The translations under genes and the position numbers were made by a program. This document shows positions 1 through 8,019 of a stretch of 64,000 nucleotides of DNA, one piece after another; the first letter of the stretch is position 1, and each line of letters starts with the position of its first letter. The stretch is from a bacterium (GTDB lineage: Bacteria; Patescibacteriota; Saccharimonadia; Saccharimonadales; UBA4665): NCBI GenBank assembly GCA_021799575.1, contig JAJZAD010000005.1:1-64000 (forward strand). The letters run 5' to 3'. The notes beneath the pieces were generated by a model. The model did not search any database and was not told where the DNA came from. It was given only the letters and a program-made list of their open reading frames with translations.

Positions 1-69
1 TGCTTTACGAGCATAACCCGTCACAAAGCCATACATAAAGACTGTTCTATCTACACCCTCATGAGACAT
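1..69 (-). CDS. Truncated hypothetical protein, N-terminus only
   Basis: Twenty-three codons of an open frame run off the left edge of the window. It starts at an ATG (69) preceded by a strong Shine-Dalgarno AGGAGG at 75-80 with 5-nt spacing. The visible residues (MSHEGVDRTVFMYGFVTGYA and three more) match no family I recognise. The good ribosome binding site is the main reason to call a gene. The SD lies in a predicted hairpin (76-100). Confidence 0.5.
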   Translation of the reverse strand, partial: MSHEGVDRTVFMYGFVTGYARKA

Positions 70-75
70 TAATAC

Positions 76-100
76 CTCCTAACTATTTAGTAGCTAGGAG
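76..100 (-). promoter_or_regulatory. Hairpin sequestering a Shine-Dalgarno
   Basis: CTCCTA (76-81) pairs with TAGGAG (95-100). Inside it ACTA (82-85) pairs with TAGT (88-91) over a 2-nt loop, leaving a 3-nt bulge. On the minus-strand transcript this would bury the AGGAGG that serves the gene starting at 69, so it may control translation. Structure read by eye; function is inferred. Confidence 0.35.
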
Positions 101-150
101 TCCAATATGTTTCTGAACTTATGCATTAATGATCTATATTTATGTGGCGG

Positions 151-171
151 TACTCAAATAGATCGTAGACA
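151..171 (+). repeat. Left inverted repeat of the IS
   Basis: TACTCAAATAGATCGTAGAC plus a final A. The inner 13 bases (159-171) match the reverse complement of 1240-1252 at 11 of 13 positions, and an outer TACTCA block is also shared. Confidence 0.5.
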
Positions 172-230
172 CATCCATCTCGTAGAATAGTTTTGTAACA
201 CTAACTAATTTACGAAGGGAGAGACATACT

Positions 231-1253
231 ATGTCTAACCGTATTGGATCGTCTACGATCTATGGAACAATATTACCAAATAATCTGGCGCTTAGCCGTG
301 TAGCTAGCGTTAAGCTAAGTAAGGAGGCTAAGCAGCGTCTTCGGATCATCGAGTACTACTTAGGTTGTTCTAACGTTAGCCTGACTTGCCGGCACTATGG
401 CATTACTAGAAGCTACTTCTACAAATGGTATAGGCGGTTTAACCCCAGGCACCTGGCATCCTTGGAAAACCTGAGCACTAGACCCCTTAAAACCCGTCGA
501 GCTACTTATGACACTAGTTTTGTTAGCTTAATACGTAAGTTAAGGACAGATTATCCCAGCTACTCTTCTAAGAAACTAGCTAGGATAGTATTTAGGGATT
601 ACGGACTAAGCTACTCAGCTGCTACCATTGGTCGCATCATTAAGAAGTTTGGACTGTATTTCTCTAAGGTCATTAGATTAGCTAAGAACCGTAAGAGAGC
701 CCTAAAGTCTTGGATTAAACGAAAACCCTATGATCTCAAGGCCACTGGACCCCATCAGGTCATTGAGTTCGACATGAAGCATATCTACGCCTTAAACCAA
801 AGGCAGTACGCCTTTGTGGCGGTAGATATTTTCACTAAAGAAGCCGTCATACATATTGGTAGTACCTCATCCTCCTTGCAAGCTAAATTAGCTCTGGAGC
901 AAGTATTGGCTAGGTTTGGCAAGGATATCTGTATTGTTAATGACAATGGATCCGAGAATTTTAAGTATGCCCTTGCATACCTTAGTGAGCAAGATATTAC
1001 CCAATATTTTGCTAGACCAAGAACCCCTAAAGACAAACCACACGTTGAAAACCTGATAGGCAAGTTGCAACAGGAGTGCTTAGACGAAGACCGAACCATA
1101 AAGACGGTCGAAGGCCGTCAATACCAAGTTAACCGTTGGTTAAATGACTACCACTTCTTTAGACCACATCAAGCCCTAGATTATCTCACTCCTGATGAGT
1201 TTTGTGATACATTAGACATAACTATTCCACGAGCCAAAGTGTCCACGATGTAG
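231..1253 (+). CDS. IS481-like DDE transposase
   Basis: This 340-residue enzyme cuts and joins DNA ends to move the surrounding element. An N-terminal helix-turn-helix region (about 28-75, ending in SYFYKWYRRF) precedes an integrase core with the catalytic triad Asp181 (VIEFD), Asp238 (IVNDNGSE) and Glu273 (HVENLIGKLQ). The D-E spacing of 34 residues is typical of the IS3/IS481/retroviral integrase superfamily. The C-terminal motif NDYHFFRPHQALDYLTPDEF is the usual integrase end. The ATG at 231 follows the purine-rich GAAGGGAGAGA. The frame is intact and all three acidic residues are present, so it may be active. Family assignment between IS481 and its neighbours is by motif only. Confidence 0.9.
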   Translation: MSNRIGSSTIYGTILPNNLALSRVASVKLSKEAKQRLRIIEYYLGCSNVSLTCRHYGITRSYFYKWYRRFNPRHLASLENLSTRPLKTRRATYDTSFVSLIRKLRTDYPSYSSKKLARIVFRDYGLSYSAATIGRIIKKFGLYFSKVIRLAKNRKRALKSWIKRKPYDLKATGPHQVIEFDMKHIYALNQRQYAFVAVDIFTKEAVIHIGSTSSSLQAKLALEQVLARFGKDICIVNDNGSENFKYALAYLSEQDITQYFARPRTPKDKPHVENLIGKLQQECLDEDRTIKTVEGRQYQVNRWLNDYHFFRPHQALDYLTPDEFCDTLDITIPRAKVSTM

Positions 1254-1259
1254 TGAGTA
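1240..1259 (-). repeat. Right inverted repeat of the IS
   Basis: TGTCCACGATGTAGTGAGTA. Its reverse complement matches the left repeat with a 1-nt length difference. It overlaps the transposase stop codon (1251-1253). Confidence 0.5.
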
Positions 1260-1320
1260 AGTGCATTTATGTAGACGCTTTAGCATTATATATGTTAAGA
1301 TTCACGAGTCATAACAGGGA

Positions 1321-1397
1321 GGCCCCTTCGTCTAGCGGTCTAGGACTCCGGGTTCTCAGTCCGGCAATCGCGGGTTCGAATCCCGCAGGGGTCACCA
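1321..1397 (+). tRNA. tRNA-Glu (anticodon CTC)
   Basis: The acceptor stem GGCCCCT/AGGGGTC, anticodon stem CCGGG/TCCGG with loop TTCTCAG, T-arm GCGGG-TTCGAAT-CCCGC and an encoded CCA (1395-1397) all fold. Loop positions 34-36 read CTC, which decodes GAG. The glutamyl-tRNA synthetase gene is 5 kb away. Confidence 0.95.
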
Positions 1398-1439
1398 CTT
1401 CATCTGTACATATATCATGTGATTATCCAATATCCTTAT

Positions 1440-1470
1440 TTGACTTTTAGTGCTAAAATTTCAGTATAAA
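1440..1470 (+). promoter_or_regulatory. Candidate sigma70-type promoter
   Basis: TTGACT (1440-1445) and TATAAA (1465-1470) lie 19 bp apart, just upstream of the AAGGAGG and ATG of the secreted beta-helix gene. The spacer is 2 bp longer than ideal. Confidence 0.4.
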
Positions 1471-1488
1471 CACAAGGAGGTGTTGGTT

Positions 1489-2334
1489 ATGGTTCGCAAC
1501 ATTCTTTATAAACAAAGATTGAAATTTGAACGTCACAAGAAAAATATTAGGAATTTATCCAGGATAAAACGACTTGCAATTATGCTTACAGTGAGTAGTG
1601 GCTTAGCTGCGGGATTTGCGCTGCCAGCTTTTGCTGCTTTTGATGCATACATGCAAAAGCCTGTGTGCACAACAGTATCAACCTCGAAAGGAAGTATGAC
1701 TGCAGCTGTTGTTGACCCGGGAAATGTATCGAGCGGTACACTCCGTGTATCTAATTGCCAGATAGGGGTGTATTACGACCAAAATGGAAGCCTTTCAAAC
1801 GTTAATATATCCGGCGCTACGTACTATGGTGTTTTTGTTGACAAGGGAGCATCAGTTAATATAACAGACAGTACGATTACTGACATCGGCGACCAACCGA
1901 GTTTTACCGGAGCCCAGCATGGTGTCGATGTCTATTACACTGATGGATCTTCGGGTACGGTTAGTGGAAACACCCTTTCCGATTACCAAAAGAACGGGTT
2001 TGCAGCGACCGAGACAGGTACTAATGTTGCTGTCCTGAACAATATCGTTGACGGCAACGGGATAATCCCCTATATAGCCCAAAACGGAATTGAGTTTGCT
2101 TATGGTGCTAGCGGTTCCGCACGGGGTAACGATATTAACGGGAACTGGTACTCTGGTGCTACCTGGTCGTCAACCGGTCTATTGTTATTCGACGTCAACG
2201 CCAACCAAGTAAAAACCTCAAATAACAAATTTACCGGAGATCAACATAACCTGGCACTAGTTACGGCACAAGCTTGTCCACATGAATATGATGGATTCTA
2301 TGAGCAGTATGGTCTCTGCACTTACAATCCCTGA
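1489..2334 (+). CDS. Secreted right-handed beta-helix repeat protein
   Basis: A 281-residue exported protein. I chose the ATG at 1489 over an upstream in-frame start at 1450 because AAGGAGG (1474-1480) sits at ideal spacing. A basic N-terminus (VRNILYKQRLKFERHKKNIR) leads into a hydrophobic segment and an Ala-rich signal-peptidase site (GFALPAFAAFD). The mature part has short Gly/Asn/Ser-rich repeats (for example ISGATYYGVFVDKGASVNIT and ISGNT-like turns) typical of parallel beta-helix (pectate-lyase-like or NosD-like) folds. Paired cysteines occur near the N- and C-termini. The substrate is unknown; such folds bind or cleave polysaccharides or act as adhesins. No catalytic triad could be assigned. 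Confidence 0.7.
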   Translation: MVRNILYKQRLKFERHKKNIRNLSRIKRLAIMLTVSSGLAAGFALPAFAAFDAYMQKPVCTTVSTSKGSMTAAVVDPGNVSSGTLRVSNCQIGVYYDQNGSLSNVNISGATYYGVFVDKGASVNITDSTITDIGDQPSFTGAQHGVDVYYTDGSSGTVSGNTLSDYQKNGFAATETGTNVAVLNNIVDGNGIIPYIAQNGIEFAYGASGSARGNDINGNWYSGATWSSTGLLLFDVNANQVKTSNNKFTGDQHNLALVTAQACPHEYDGFYEQYGLCTYNP

Positions 2335-2397
2335 CATTAGGTTTTAGATTACTGTTTTAAGTATTTAGCCAGCTCCTATAAGTTGTTAGTTACTAAA

Positions 2398-2428
2398 AAG
2401 AATAAATAAAAGTCCAGGAAACTGGACT
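2398..2428 (-). terminator. Rho-independent terminator of the leftward block
   Basis: On the minus strand a perfect 7-bp stem (AGTCCAG/CTGGACT, 2411-2428) with a 4-nt loop is followed by TTTATTTATTC. It is placed to end transcripts of the genes from 9045 down to 2609. Confidence 0.7.
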
Positions 2429-2608
2429 CTTAAGGTTGGAATTAGATCTAAGTTGAAGAAAAGCTAGTGAAACCAAAGATCTAGTTAAGCAAGTCATATT
2501 GATATATTTCTTTCATACCTACTGATATCGAACTAGATTATTTTAATTGTACTTTAAAGGCTGTTAGAGAAGTATCAATGTAGCCGGTATTTAATAATCT
2601 TAAGGAGG

Positions 2609-3247
2609 TTATTTATAGACAATAGCTAGGTTATTGCGGTGTTCTATCTTTACATCGGATCCGATAAAGAAATCGCTAATTGCCCTCGTGACACCCGGTA
2701 AGTTACTGCTCATAAAGTCATCAACAACCAATTGACCGCCCACACTTAATCGCGGCCATACCAGCTCTAAACTATCAACAATCGAGTTATAAAAATCTCC
2801 GTCTATAAAGCCGAATGCTATAACATCGGGTAAATCTTTGGGTTTTAGATCACGGAACCAGCTTTTATGTATTTTAGGAATCCTTAACCCGGCTTTTTTA
2901 AAGTTGCGTATCAAACTGCGCTTACTGGCTTTTAGCTCCCCTGCTTTGAATTCCGATCCGGCAACCGATGCGTCTTCAATCGTTTTATCGGGTAGTCCAA
3001 CAAAAGAATCATACACGTGCAGCGTTTTTGAGCTGTTAAGTTCATCGAGCATGCGTCGTAAAAATAAAGAGGTAGTACCGATGAAACAACCAAATTCAAC
3101 TACATCACCTTCAATATCGTTGTCGATGACGGCCTCAAGACTTTTAAGCAGAATGTTGAGCCGGCGTTTATCCATTTGCTCACTGATTAGATTGTAGCTT
3201 CTGACTAATTTGGTAGCCGTATTGATTTGTTTCAAAGAACTGCTCAA
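2609..3247 (-). CDS. TylF/MycF-type class I SAM methyltransferase
   Basis: This 212-residue protein is predicted to move a methyl group from S-adenosylmethionine to a small molecule or sugar hydroxyl. The SAM-binding loop is DVVEFGCFIGTTSLFL (about 47-62). YDSFVGLPD follows the acidic ribose-binding strand, DGDFYNSIVDSLEL carries the predicted metal-binding Asp, and GGQLVVDDFMSS the second acidic pair. This order matches the TylF macrocin-O-methyltransferase family (PF05711). It is the last gene of the leftward block, 25 bp after the receiver gene. The substrate cannot be read from sequence; a glycan or lipid-linked sugar is plausible. Confidence 0.8.
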   Translation of the reverse strand: MSSSLKQINTATKLVRSYNLISEQMDKRRLNILLKSLEAVIDNDIEGDVVEFGCFIGTTSLFLRRMLDELNSSKTLHVYDSFVGLPDKTIEDASVAGSEFKAGELKASKRSLIRNFKKAGLRIPKIHKSWFRDLKPKDLPDVIAFGFIDGDFYNSIVDSLELVWPRLSVGGQLVVDDFMSSNLPGVTRAISDFFIGSDVKIEHRNNLAIVYK

Positions 3248-3272
3248 AGAGATAAGTCCTCTACTCTATTGA

Positions 3273-3680
3273 CTAATCGATGTTGTTTATAAACTCAACC
3301 AGTTCATTTGGCGTGAACTCGGCCTTAACTAAGTATCCATCGGCTAGTTTTTCAATATTCTTCTTTATGTCTTCTCTTTGCTCAAGATTAGTGGTCACGA
3401 TAATCTTGGCCTTTAAATGCGGCGTTTTATTTGGGTCGCGTAAGATTTCCAGTAACTCAATGCCGGTTAGGTTTGGAAGCATAAGGTCCAACAGGATTAT
3501 ATCGTATTGATCAGTTTGGGCCAGAGATAGACCCTTAACCCCGTCTACTTCCAGAGTTACATCATAACCGCTCTTGCTTAAAGCGCGTTTATAGAGTTCT
3601 CCTATAAAACGTTCGTCTTCTATACAAAGTACTTTTTTGGCAGTATTAGGTGAACTTACCGATTCGTTATGGTTATCCAC
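3273..3680 (-). CDS. Stand-alone receiver (REC) domain response regulator
   Basis: A single CheY-like receiver with no output domain, about 135 residues from the start chosen here. Numbered from the longer frame, the acidic cluster is E39-D40-E41, the phospho-acceptor Asp83 (LLDLMLPN), the switch Thr114/115 (IIVTT) and the conserved Lys137 (YLVKAEF). An upstream ATG (3734) overlaps the kinase gene by 47 bp. The GTG at 3680 has an AGGAG (3692-3696) and leaves a 7-bp gap, so I prefer it. It is almost certainly the partner of the adjacent kinase and must signal through protein-protein contacts. Confidence 0.85.
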   Translation of the reverse strand: MDNHNESVSSPNTAKKVLCIEDERFIGELYKRALSKSGYDVTLEVDGVKGLSLAQTDQYDIILLDLMLPNLTGIELLEILRDPNKTPHLKAKIIVTTNLEQREDIKKNIEKLADGYLVKAEFTPNELVEFINNID

Positions 3681-3687
3681 TGTATGC

Positions 3688-5241
3688 TCATCTCCTGTAG
3701 AGCGAATGATTTTTAATCCACCCGTGAGTTCCACGGATGACTTCTTTATTATCGCTGTTTTTTATTTCGTCGGCAAGTTGGGCATATGGTACTACCGTAA
3801 AACTAAAGATACTGCCCTTACCAAGTTCCGAACTGACCCAGATATTACCTCCGTGCGCGGAAATAATGGCTTTACTTAGATAAAGTCCTAAGCCGGTACC
3901 GCCGATTTGAGACCGGTTTCTGTGATCACGATAGAACTTAGTGAACAAATTCTGCATTATGCTCGGGTTAATACCCAGGCCGAAGTCTTGAATACTGGTT
4001 TCTACCAAACCTTCTTGTGAAAGATGGGCATTAACTTTTATAAGCTTACTATCAGCACTGTATTTAATAGCATTGTCCAGTAGATTGTTGATTACTTCAT
4101 ATATACTGAGACGGTCCACCCCTACCGTCGGTAAATCTGGCGCTATGTTGACTTCAATCGTAATTCCTCTGACTTTTGCCCTAAGATTAATATCATTAAC
4201 TGCGGATACTAATATATCTCCCCAGTTTTCTTCATGAAGTTTAAGATACAACTGATCATTATCTATTCTCGCCACGTTTAAGATATTGTTAACAAATGAA
4301 GTAAGCTGCTGGGCGGTTGCACTCATTTTTTGCATAAAGTCTTGCATCTCGGGATTACTGGTGTCCATCTCGTCTTCTAGAGCTTCGATATAACCTCGTA
4401 ACAAGGTCAATGGCGTTCTGAGTTCGTGTACGCTTAAGGCGACAAAACTGACTGCCTGGTCATCTTGTGAATATTGTTTGGTATGATCAAATAAAACTAA
4501 AATGGTTTCGTAATGTTCCGGATTGTCACGGTTGTAAAATGCAGCCAGGTCAAACATTAGTGTAGGGTGGTTGTCCAAAACATTCAAACGGACTCGTTCC
4601 CAGCTCGTGTTGGCTGTAGCACTGCTGGCTTTAACCTGTTTAAGCCAACTTTCAAATGTGTTGTCGCTGGGAAATGACATATCCATGATCATGTAAAAGT
4701 TTTTACCGTTCATTTCAGTTTGACCTAACCCTATATACTCAGCCGCCTGTTTGTTGGCGAAGACGATAGTTTCTTGTGAGTCGAGTATAAACAAAGGAAG
4801 CGGCAAATTATTGGCGATGAAATCTCGGCTTAAAGTTGCAGTTGACTCCGACTTTAGTTTTGCAGATAGGCTGTTGTTTAACTGCAAAATCTGAGTATAA
4901 AGATTTGCCACTAATTCCCGTCCGACCCTAAGCGAGTCGATATTGGGAGCTGCGACATTGCTGGAGGGTGTCATGCGGATAATTAGTTCCCAGATAGCCC
5001 GTAATGGAGTAATCAAATTGTTGGCAAGAATAAAAGCTCCAATCAAGCTAATAATGATTGCCGCGCCCAGCAGAATTAACGCATATTCTGCTTTAAGGTT
5101 GGATAACCAATGCTCGTGGAGAGTGGTGCTTAAAACATACCACAGGCTTATCAGGATAACATTGGAAACCAATAAAGTTATAAGCAATCTTCGGACATAC
5201 TGCTTTTTGGCTCGGCTTAAATAATCTGATTTTTTCGCCAT
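3688..5241 (-). CDS. Membrane sensor histidine kinase with PAS domain
   Basis: A 517-residue sensor kinase. Two TM helices (about 19-39 and 54-76) enclose only about 15 extracellular residues, so external sensing looks minimal. A PAS-like domain (about 140-250, LPLPLFILDSQETIVFANKQ) is followed by HisKA with phospho-acceptor His272 (SVHELRTPLTLLRGY), then HATPase_c with N-box NLLDNAIKYS, G1 DFGLGI and G2 GGTGLGLYLSKA. The domain order resembles PhoR/WalK kinases. It is co-transcribed with the downstream receiver (7-bp gap) and follows the DUF3048 gene by 15 bp. The signal is unknown; the context suggests envelope state. Confidence 0.9.
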   Translation of the reverse strand: MAKKSDYLSRAKKQYVRRLLITLLVSNVILISLWYVLSTTLHEHWLSNLKAEYALILLGAAIIISLIGAFILANNLITPLRAIWELIIRMTPSSNVAAPNIDSLRVGRELVANLYTQILQLNNSLSAKLKSESTATLSRDFIANNLPLPLFILDSQETIVFANKQAAEYIGLGQTEMNGKNFYMIMDMSFPSDNTFESWLKQVKASSATANTSWERVRLNVLDNHPTLMFDLAAFYNRDNPEHYETILVLFDHTKQYSQDDQAVSFVALSVHELRTPLTLLRGYIEALEDEMDTSNPEMQDFMQKMSATAQQLTSFVNNILNVARIDNDQLYLKLHEENWGDILVSAVNDINLRAKVRGITIEVNIAPDLPTVGVDRLSIYEVINNLLDNAIKYSADSKLIKVNAHLSQEGLVETSIQDFGLGINPSIMQNLFTKFYRDHRNRSQIGGTGLGLYLSKAIISAHGGNIWVSSELGKGSIFSFTVVPYAQLADEIKNSDNKEVIRGTHGWIKNHSLYRR

Positions 5242-5256
5242 GCGGGGTAATATGTG

Positions 5257-6534
5257 TTAGTTATAAGATATTTCATTGGTTGAAGCCAGGGCAGTTATCC
5301 AGGTTTGACCTGCGTCTAACTTGAGCGGCTGACCGCTGGATGTAGTAAATGTCAGAGGCGAGCTTTGCGTCGGTTTATTCCATTCCCCGATAGTCAGTGT
5401 ACCATCTTGAAACACATAAGCCTGACCGCTGCCAACGTCTTGGTATACGGAATAATATGCGTCAGAACTGTCAAGTGAACCTTGACTCCATGGTACGATC
5501 ATACCGATTACTACTTTAGGACTCAATTGCAAACCGGTATTGGCATCGATTTGGGCTTCTCCGCCCTCGCTTCGATTGTAGGTGTTGGTTTTGGCATCGT
5601 AACTGTAGTTGACGTTATACGTCGAATAGGAAAGATTAAAGTTTATATTGGTTGCATTAGGGTTCTTTGATGGTGAGTCCAGTTTGCGGGGCCACCCGCT
5701 AAACTTACTGGAAGTCCAGCCCAGTTTAGCCTCAAGGGTAAGCAAATTATTAATATTCGTATACAGGTTATGAGGTGCTGCCCGACTGGAAATTCGCGTG
5801 TAATAATCCGGGTAGTACATATAGTCTAAGTTCTTGACGTTAAGTGCTTGGATTTCACTTAAAGCTTGCGGACTACCACCAGCGTGAGCATAAGGAGCAT
5901 CGAAACCTAAATCCCAGTCCACAAAATAGGGTCGTGCTGATCGTACCGGACCGACAAAATTAGGAAGTTGGTCCTGGAAAAGTGCCATAAAACGAGTAAT
6001 CCCTCCTTCCGTTAAGGCTTCAAACACTACACCGGCCTGACTTAGGCCGGCCTGAGGCCGCGCAAACGGAGTATTCTCGATCATAACAGCTGTAATCGGC
6101 CGGTTATTATCCGCTGGCGGAACAGGTAAACCGGTTAGTATCGATGCCACGGTGTTACTAACCGGTCGTGGTTTGGGCTTGGGTGCTAGTACGACTTTAG
6201 GTGTACTTGAGGTAATAGGTTTATGATGGATGGCCATATATGACAATCCTCCGCTAACCACCAAAACGACAACGGCTGTTATGCTGCCGATTAATAGTTG
6301 CTTTTTAGTCGGCGGCCAAAATTTATGACGTTTATTTTGTTTTATCGGTACTCCAAGCGGGCTATTGCTACGGGGTAAACCAACACTATTACCAGGCGTA
6401 TTAATTGATGCTTGGGTTGTGGTCTGGGGTTTAACTTCTTCTCTGGTGTCTTTGACAGCAGCCTCTTCAGGTGTTAAAAAAGTTGTCCTTCCCCTTGGTG
6501 ATACCGGCATTACAGGCCGTATGTCATCATGCAT
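5257..6534 (-). CDS. DUF3048 (YerB-like) membrane-anchored protein
   Basis: A 425-residue protein with a proline-rich cytoplasmic N-terminus, one TM helix (about 76-98, LLIGSITAVVVLVVSGGLSY) and a large extracellular part. NRPITAVMIENTPFARPQAG and FVGPVRSARPYFVDWDLGFD are hallmarks of the DUF3048 domain (PF11258), as in Bacillus YerB. The C-terminal region (YAQVYQDVGSGQAYVFQDG-like, 370-425) fits the DUF3048_C portion. Its biochemical role is unknown; the family is envelope-associated. It lies 16 bp downstream of gltX and directly upstream of the kinase, inside one leftward block. Confidence 0.85.
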   Translation of the reverse strand: MHDDIRPVMPVSPRGRTTFLTPEEAAVKDTREEVKPQTTTQASINTPGNSVGLPRSNSPLGVPIKQNKRHKFWPPTKKQLLIGSITAVVVLVVSGGLSYMAIHHKPITSSTPKVVLAPKPKPRPVSNTVASILTGLPVPPADNNRPITAVMIENTPFARPQAGLSQAGVVFEALTEGGITRFMALFQDQLPNFVGPVRSARPYFVDWDLGFDAPYAHAGGSPQALSEIQALNVKNLDYMYYPDYYTRISSRAAPHNLYTNINNLLTLEAKLGWTSSKFSGWPRKLDSPSKNPNATNINFNLSYSTYNVNYSYDAKTNTYNRSEGGEAQIDANTGLQLSPKVVIGMIVPWSQGSLDSSDAYYSVYQDVGSGQAYVFQDGTLTIGEWNKPTQSSPLTFTTSSGQPLKLDAGQTWITALASTNEISYN

Positions 6535-6550
6535 ATGCTTAGTTTAGCAC

Positions 6551-7981
6551 TTAAAGCGCGCCTATTTGTTGTTTTATCCGCTTCAAAGTCCGTTCTTTGC
6601 CCAACAGCTTTAAACTTTCTGCTAAAGGTGGGCTGGCAGGTGCTTGAGTGCTGGCGATCCGAATTAGGCTAAACAATATCCCCGGAGGCTGACCTGTTAC
6701 GTCTAGAAGCGAGTTTAAATTAGATTGTAAATCACCTAAGCTGAAATCACTTTGCGCTAAACTGTCTAGAGCTATTCCAAGCAACTTTTTTAATTCAGGT
6801 TTTCCTATGGCAGACAACTTCGGGTTATTATCGATTAAAGAGGGGTCTAGAGGCAAATCGACAAAGAAAAAGCGGGTTAAAGACGGGATTTCCGCTAAGA
6901 ATTTAAGCCTCTCTTGTACTAAACTTAAAACACGTATTTTATATTCTTCCGGGTAACCTATCGCTTCCTTTGGCCAAAAAGACTTGGCGCGTTTAGTTAG
7001 TTCTTCCGTGCTGAGCATTCTAATATGTGCTCCGCTCATCCATAGCAGTCTACGTTCGTCAAAACGGGCACCGCTTTTGACGATACGCTTTAGTGAGAAT
7101 GACTTTATCAATTCGTCTACGGTGTAAATTTCTTGGGTTGTTCCATCATTCCATCCTAGCGAAGCGATGAAGTTAAGCAATGCAGCTTCCAAATAACCTT
7201 GCTTTATGTATTCAAGTACGTCTTTCGCCCCATCGCGTTTACTGAGTTTTTTATTGCCGGATGGGCCGAGTACCGGTGGCGGGGTTACGAAGAGGGGCCT
7301 GGTAATATTTAATGCTTCATATAAGTTCAAGTAGTTGGGTGTAGAAGCAATAAATTCCTGCCCCCTTATAATATGGGTTATCTTCATTTCATAGTCGTCC
7401 ACAATATGCGCGAAGTTGTATGTCGGAAAGCCGTCGGACTTGATAAGGATAAAATCATCGATTGCTTCCTCGCCAGCTGACAGGTTACCCATTACTTCAT
7501 CTTGCCATCTATAAGCTTTTGGATCGGACTTAAAGCGCAGCGGCAAAGACCCATACTTCCAATCCGGAGGGCTACTCGGCCTATGGTTACGGTACAAAAA
7601 TGGGCTGCCCTGTTTAGCTGCCTGACGACGAAAATTAGCCAATTCGGCTTTGGAGTACGGATCGGCATAGGCCCGCCCTAGCTTAATTAGGGTTTCGGCA
7701 TAACTTCGGTAAATGCTCAATCTCTCACTTTGACGGTACGGCCCGTACGGTCCGGGCTGATTCGGTCCTTCGTCATAATCCAACCCCAAACTGATTAAAC
7801 ACTTGATTATATGTTGAGTGCTGCCTTCTACTTCTCGATCTTTATCAGTGTCCTCGATGCGCAAAATAAACTTGCCGTTTTGTTGTCTGGCCAGTAACCA
7901 GGCGAATAACGCCGTACGGATACCGCCGACGTGCAAATATCCTGTCGGGCTGGGTGCGAATCTGGTGCGCAAAGAATTCAT
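6551..7981 (-). CDS. gltX: Glutamyl-tRNA synthetase
   Basis: Charges tRNA-Glu (and possibly tRNA-Gln, for later amidation) with glutamate in the cytoplasm. The 476-residue length is normal. The HIGH-type signature is PSPTGYLHVGGIRTALF near the N-terminus, the KMSKS-type loop is NKKLSKRDGA (about 247-256), and the characteristic DDYEMKITHIIRGQEFIAST sits between them. The C-terminal anticodon-binding region ends in LKRIKQQIGAL. It shares a transcript with the DUF4367-like gene upstream (38-bp gap) and the DUF3048 gene downstream. Confidence 0.97.
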   Translation of the reverse strand: MNSLRTRFAPSPTGYLHVGGIRTALFAWLLARQQNGKFILRIEDTDKDREVEGSTQHIIKCLISLGLDYDEGPNQPGPYGPYRQSERLSIYRSYAETLIKLGRAYADPYSKAELANFRRQAAKQGSPFLYRNHRPSSPPDWKYGSLPLRFKSDPKAYRWQDEVMGNLSAGEEAIDDFILIKSDGFPTYNFAHIVDDYEMKITHIIRGQEFIASTPNYLNLYEALNITRPLFVTPPPVLGPSGNKKLSKRDGAKDVLEYIKQGYLEAALLNFIASLGWNDGTTQEIYTVDELIKSFSLKRIVKSGARFDERRLLWMSGAHIRMLSTEELTKRAKSFWPKEAIGYPEEYKIRVLSLVQERLKFLAEIPSLTRFFFVDLPLDPSLIDNNPKLSAIGKPELKKLLGIALDSLAQSDFSLGDLQSNLNSLLDVTGQPPGILFSLIRIASTQAPASPPLAESLKLLGKERTLKRIKQQIGAL

Positions 7982-8019
7982 ATTAACACTAGTAAATACT
8001 AAATGGATAATCTAAACAA

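Larger units (their letters stand above)
151..1259 (+). mobile_element. IS481-like insertion sequence, about 1.1 kb
   Basis: A single DDE transposase gene (231-1253) is bracketed by imperfect inverted repeats at 151-171 and 1240-1259. The 1109-bp size fits an IS481/IS3-type element. The right repeat overlaps the last codons of the transposase. I see no clean target-site duplication, although an ATTTATGT 8-mer occurs just outside both ends. The element lies about 60 bp upstream of tRNA-Glu. Boundaries are tentative because IS481 tips often begin TGT, and here the TGT-like end of each repeat faces inward. Confidence 0.55.

Noticed and set aside
785-1099. 104-codon frame opposite the transposase
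   Set aside because: Shadow of the transposase gene; no ribosome site and no coding character.
1253-1450. 65-codon frame across tRNA-Glu
   Set aside because: It runs straight through the tRNA gene, has no ribosome site and its protein is low-complexity. Chance open frame.
1450-1488. Upstream extension of the beta-helix gene
   Set aside because: The ATG at 1489 has the SD at ideal spacing, and the longer start would precede the mapped promoter -10.
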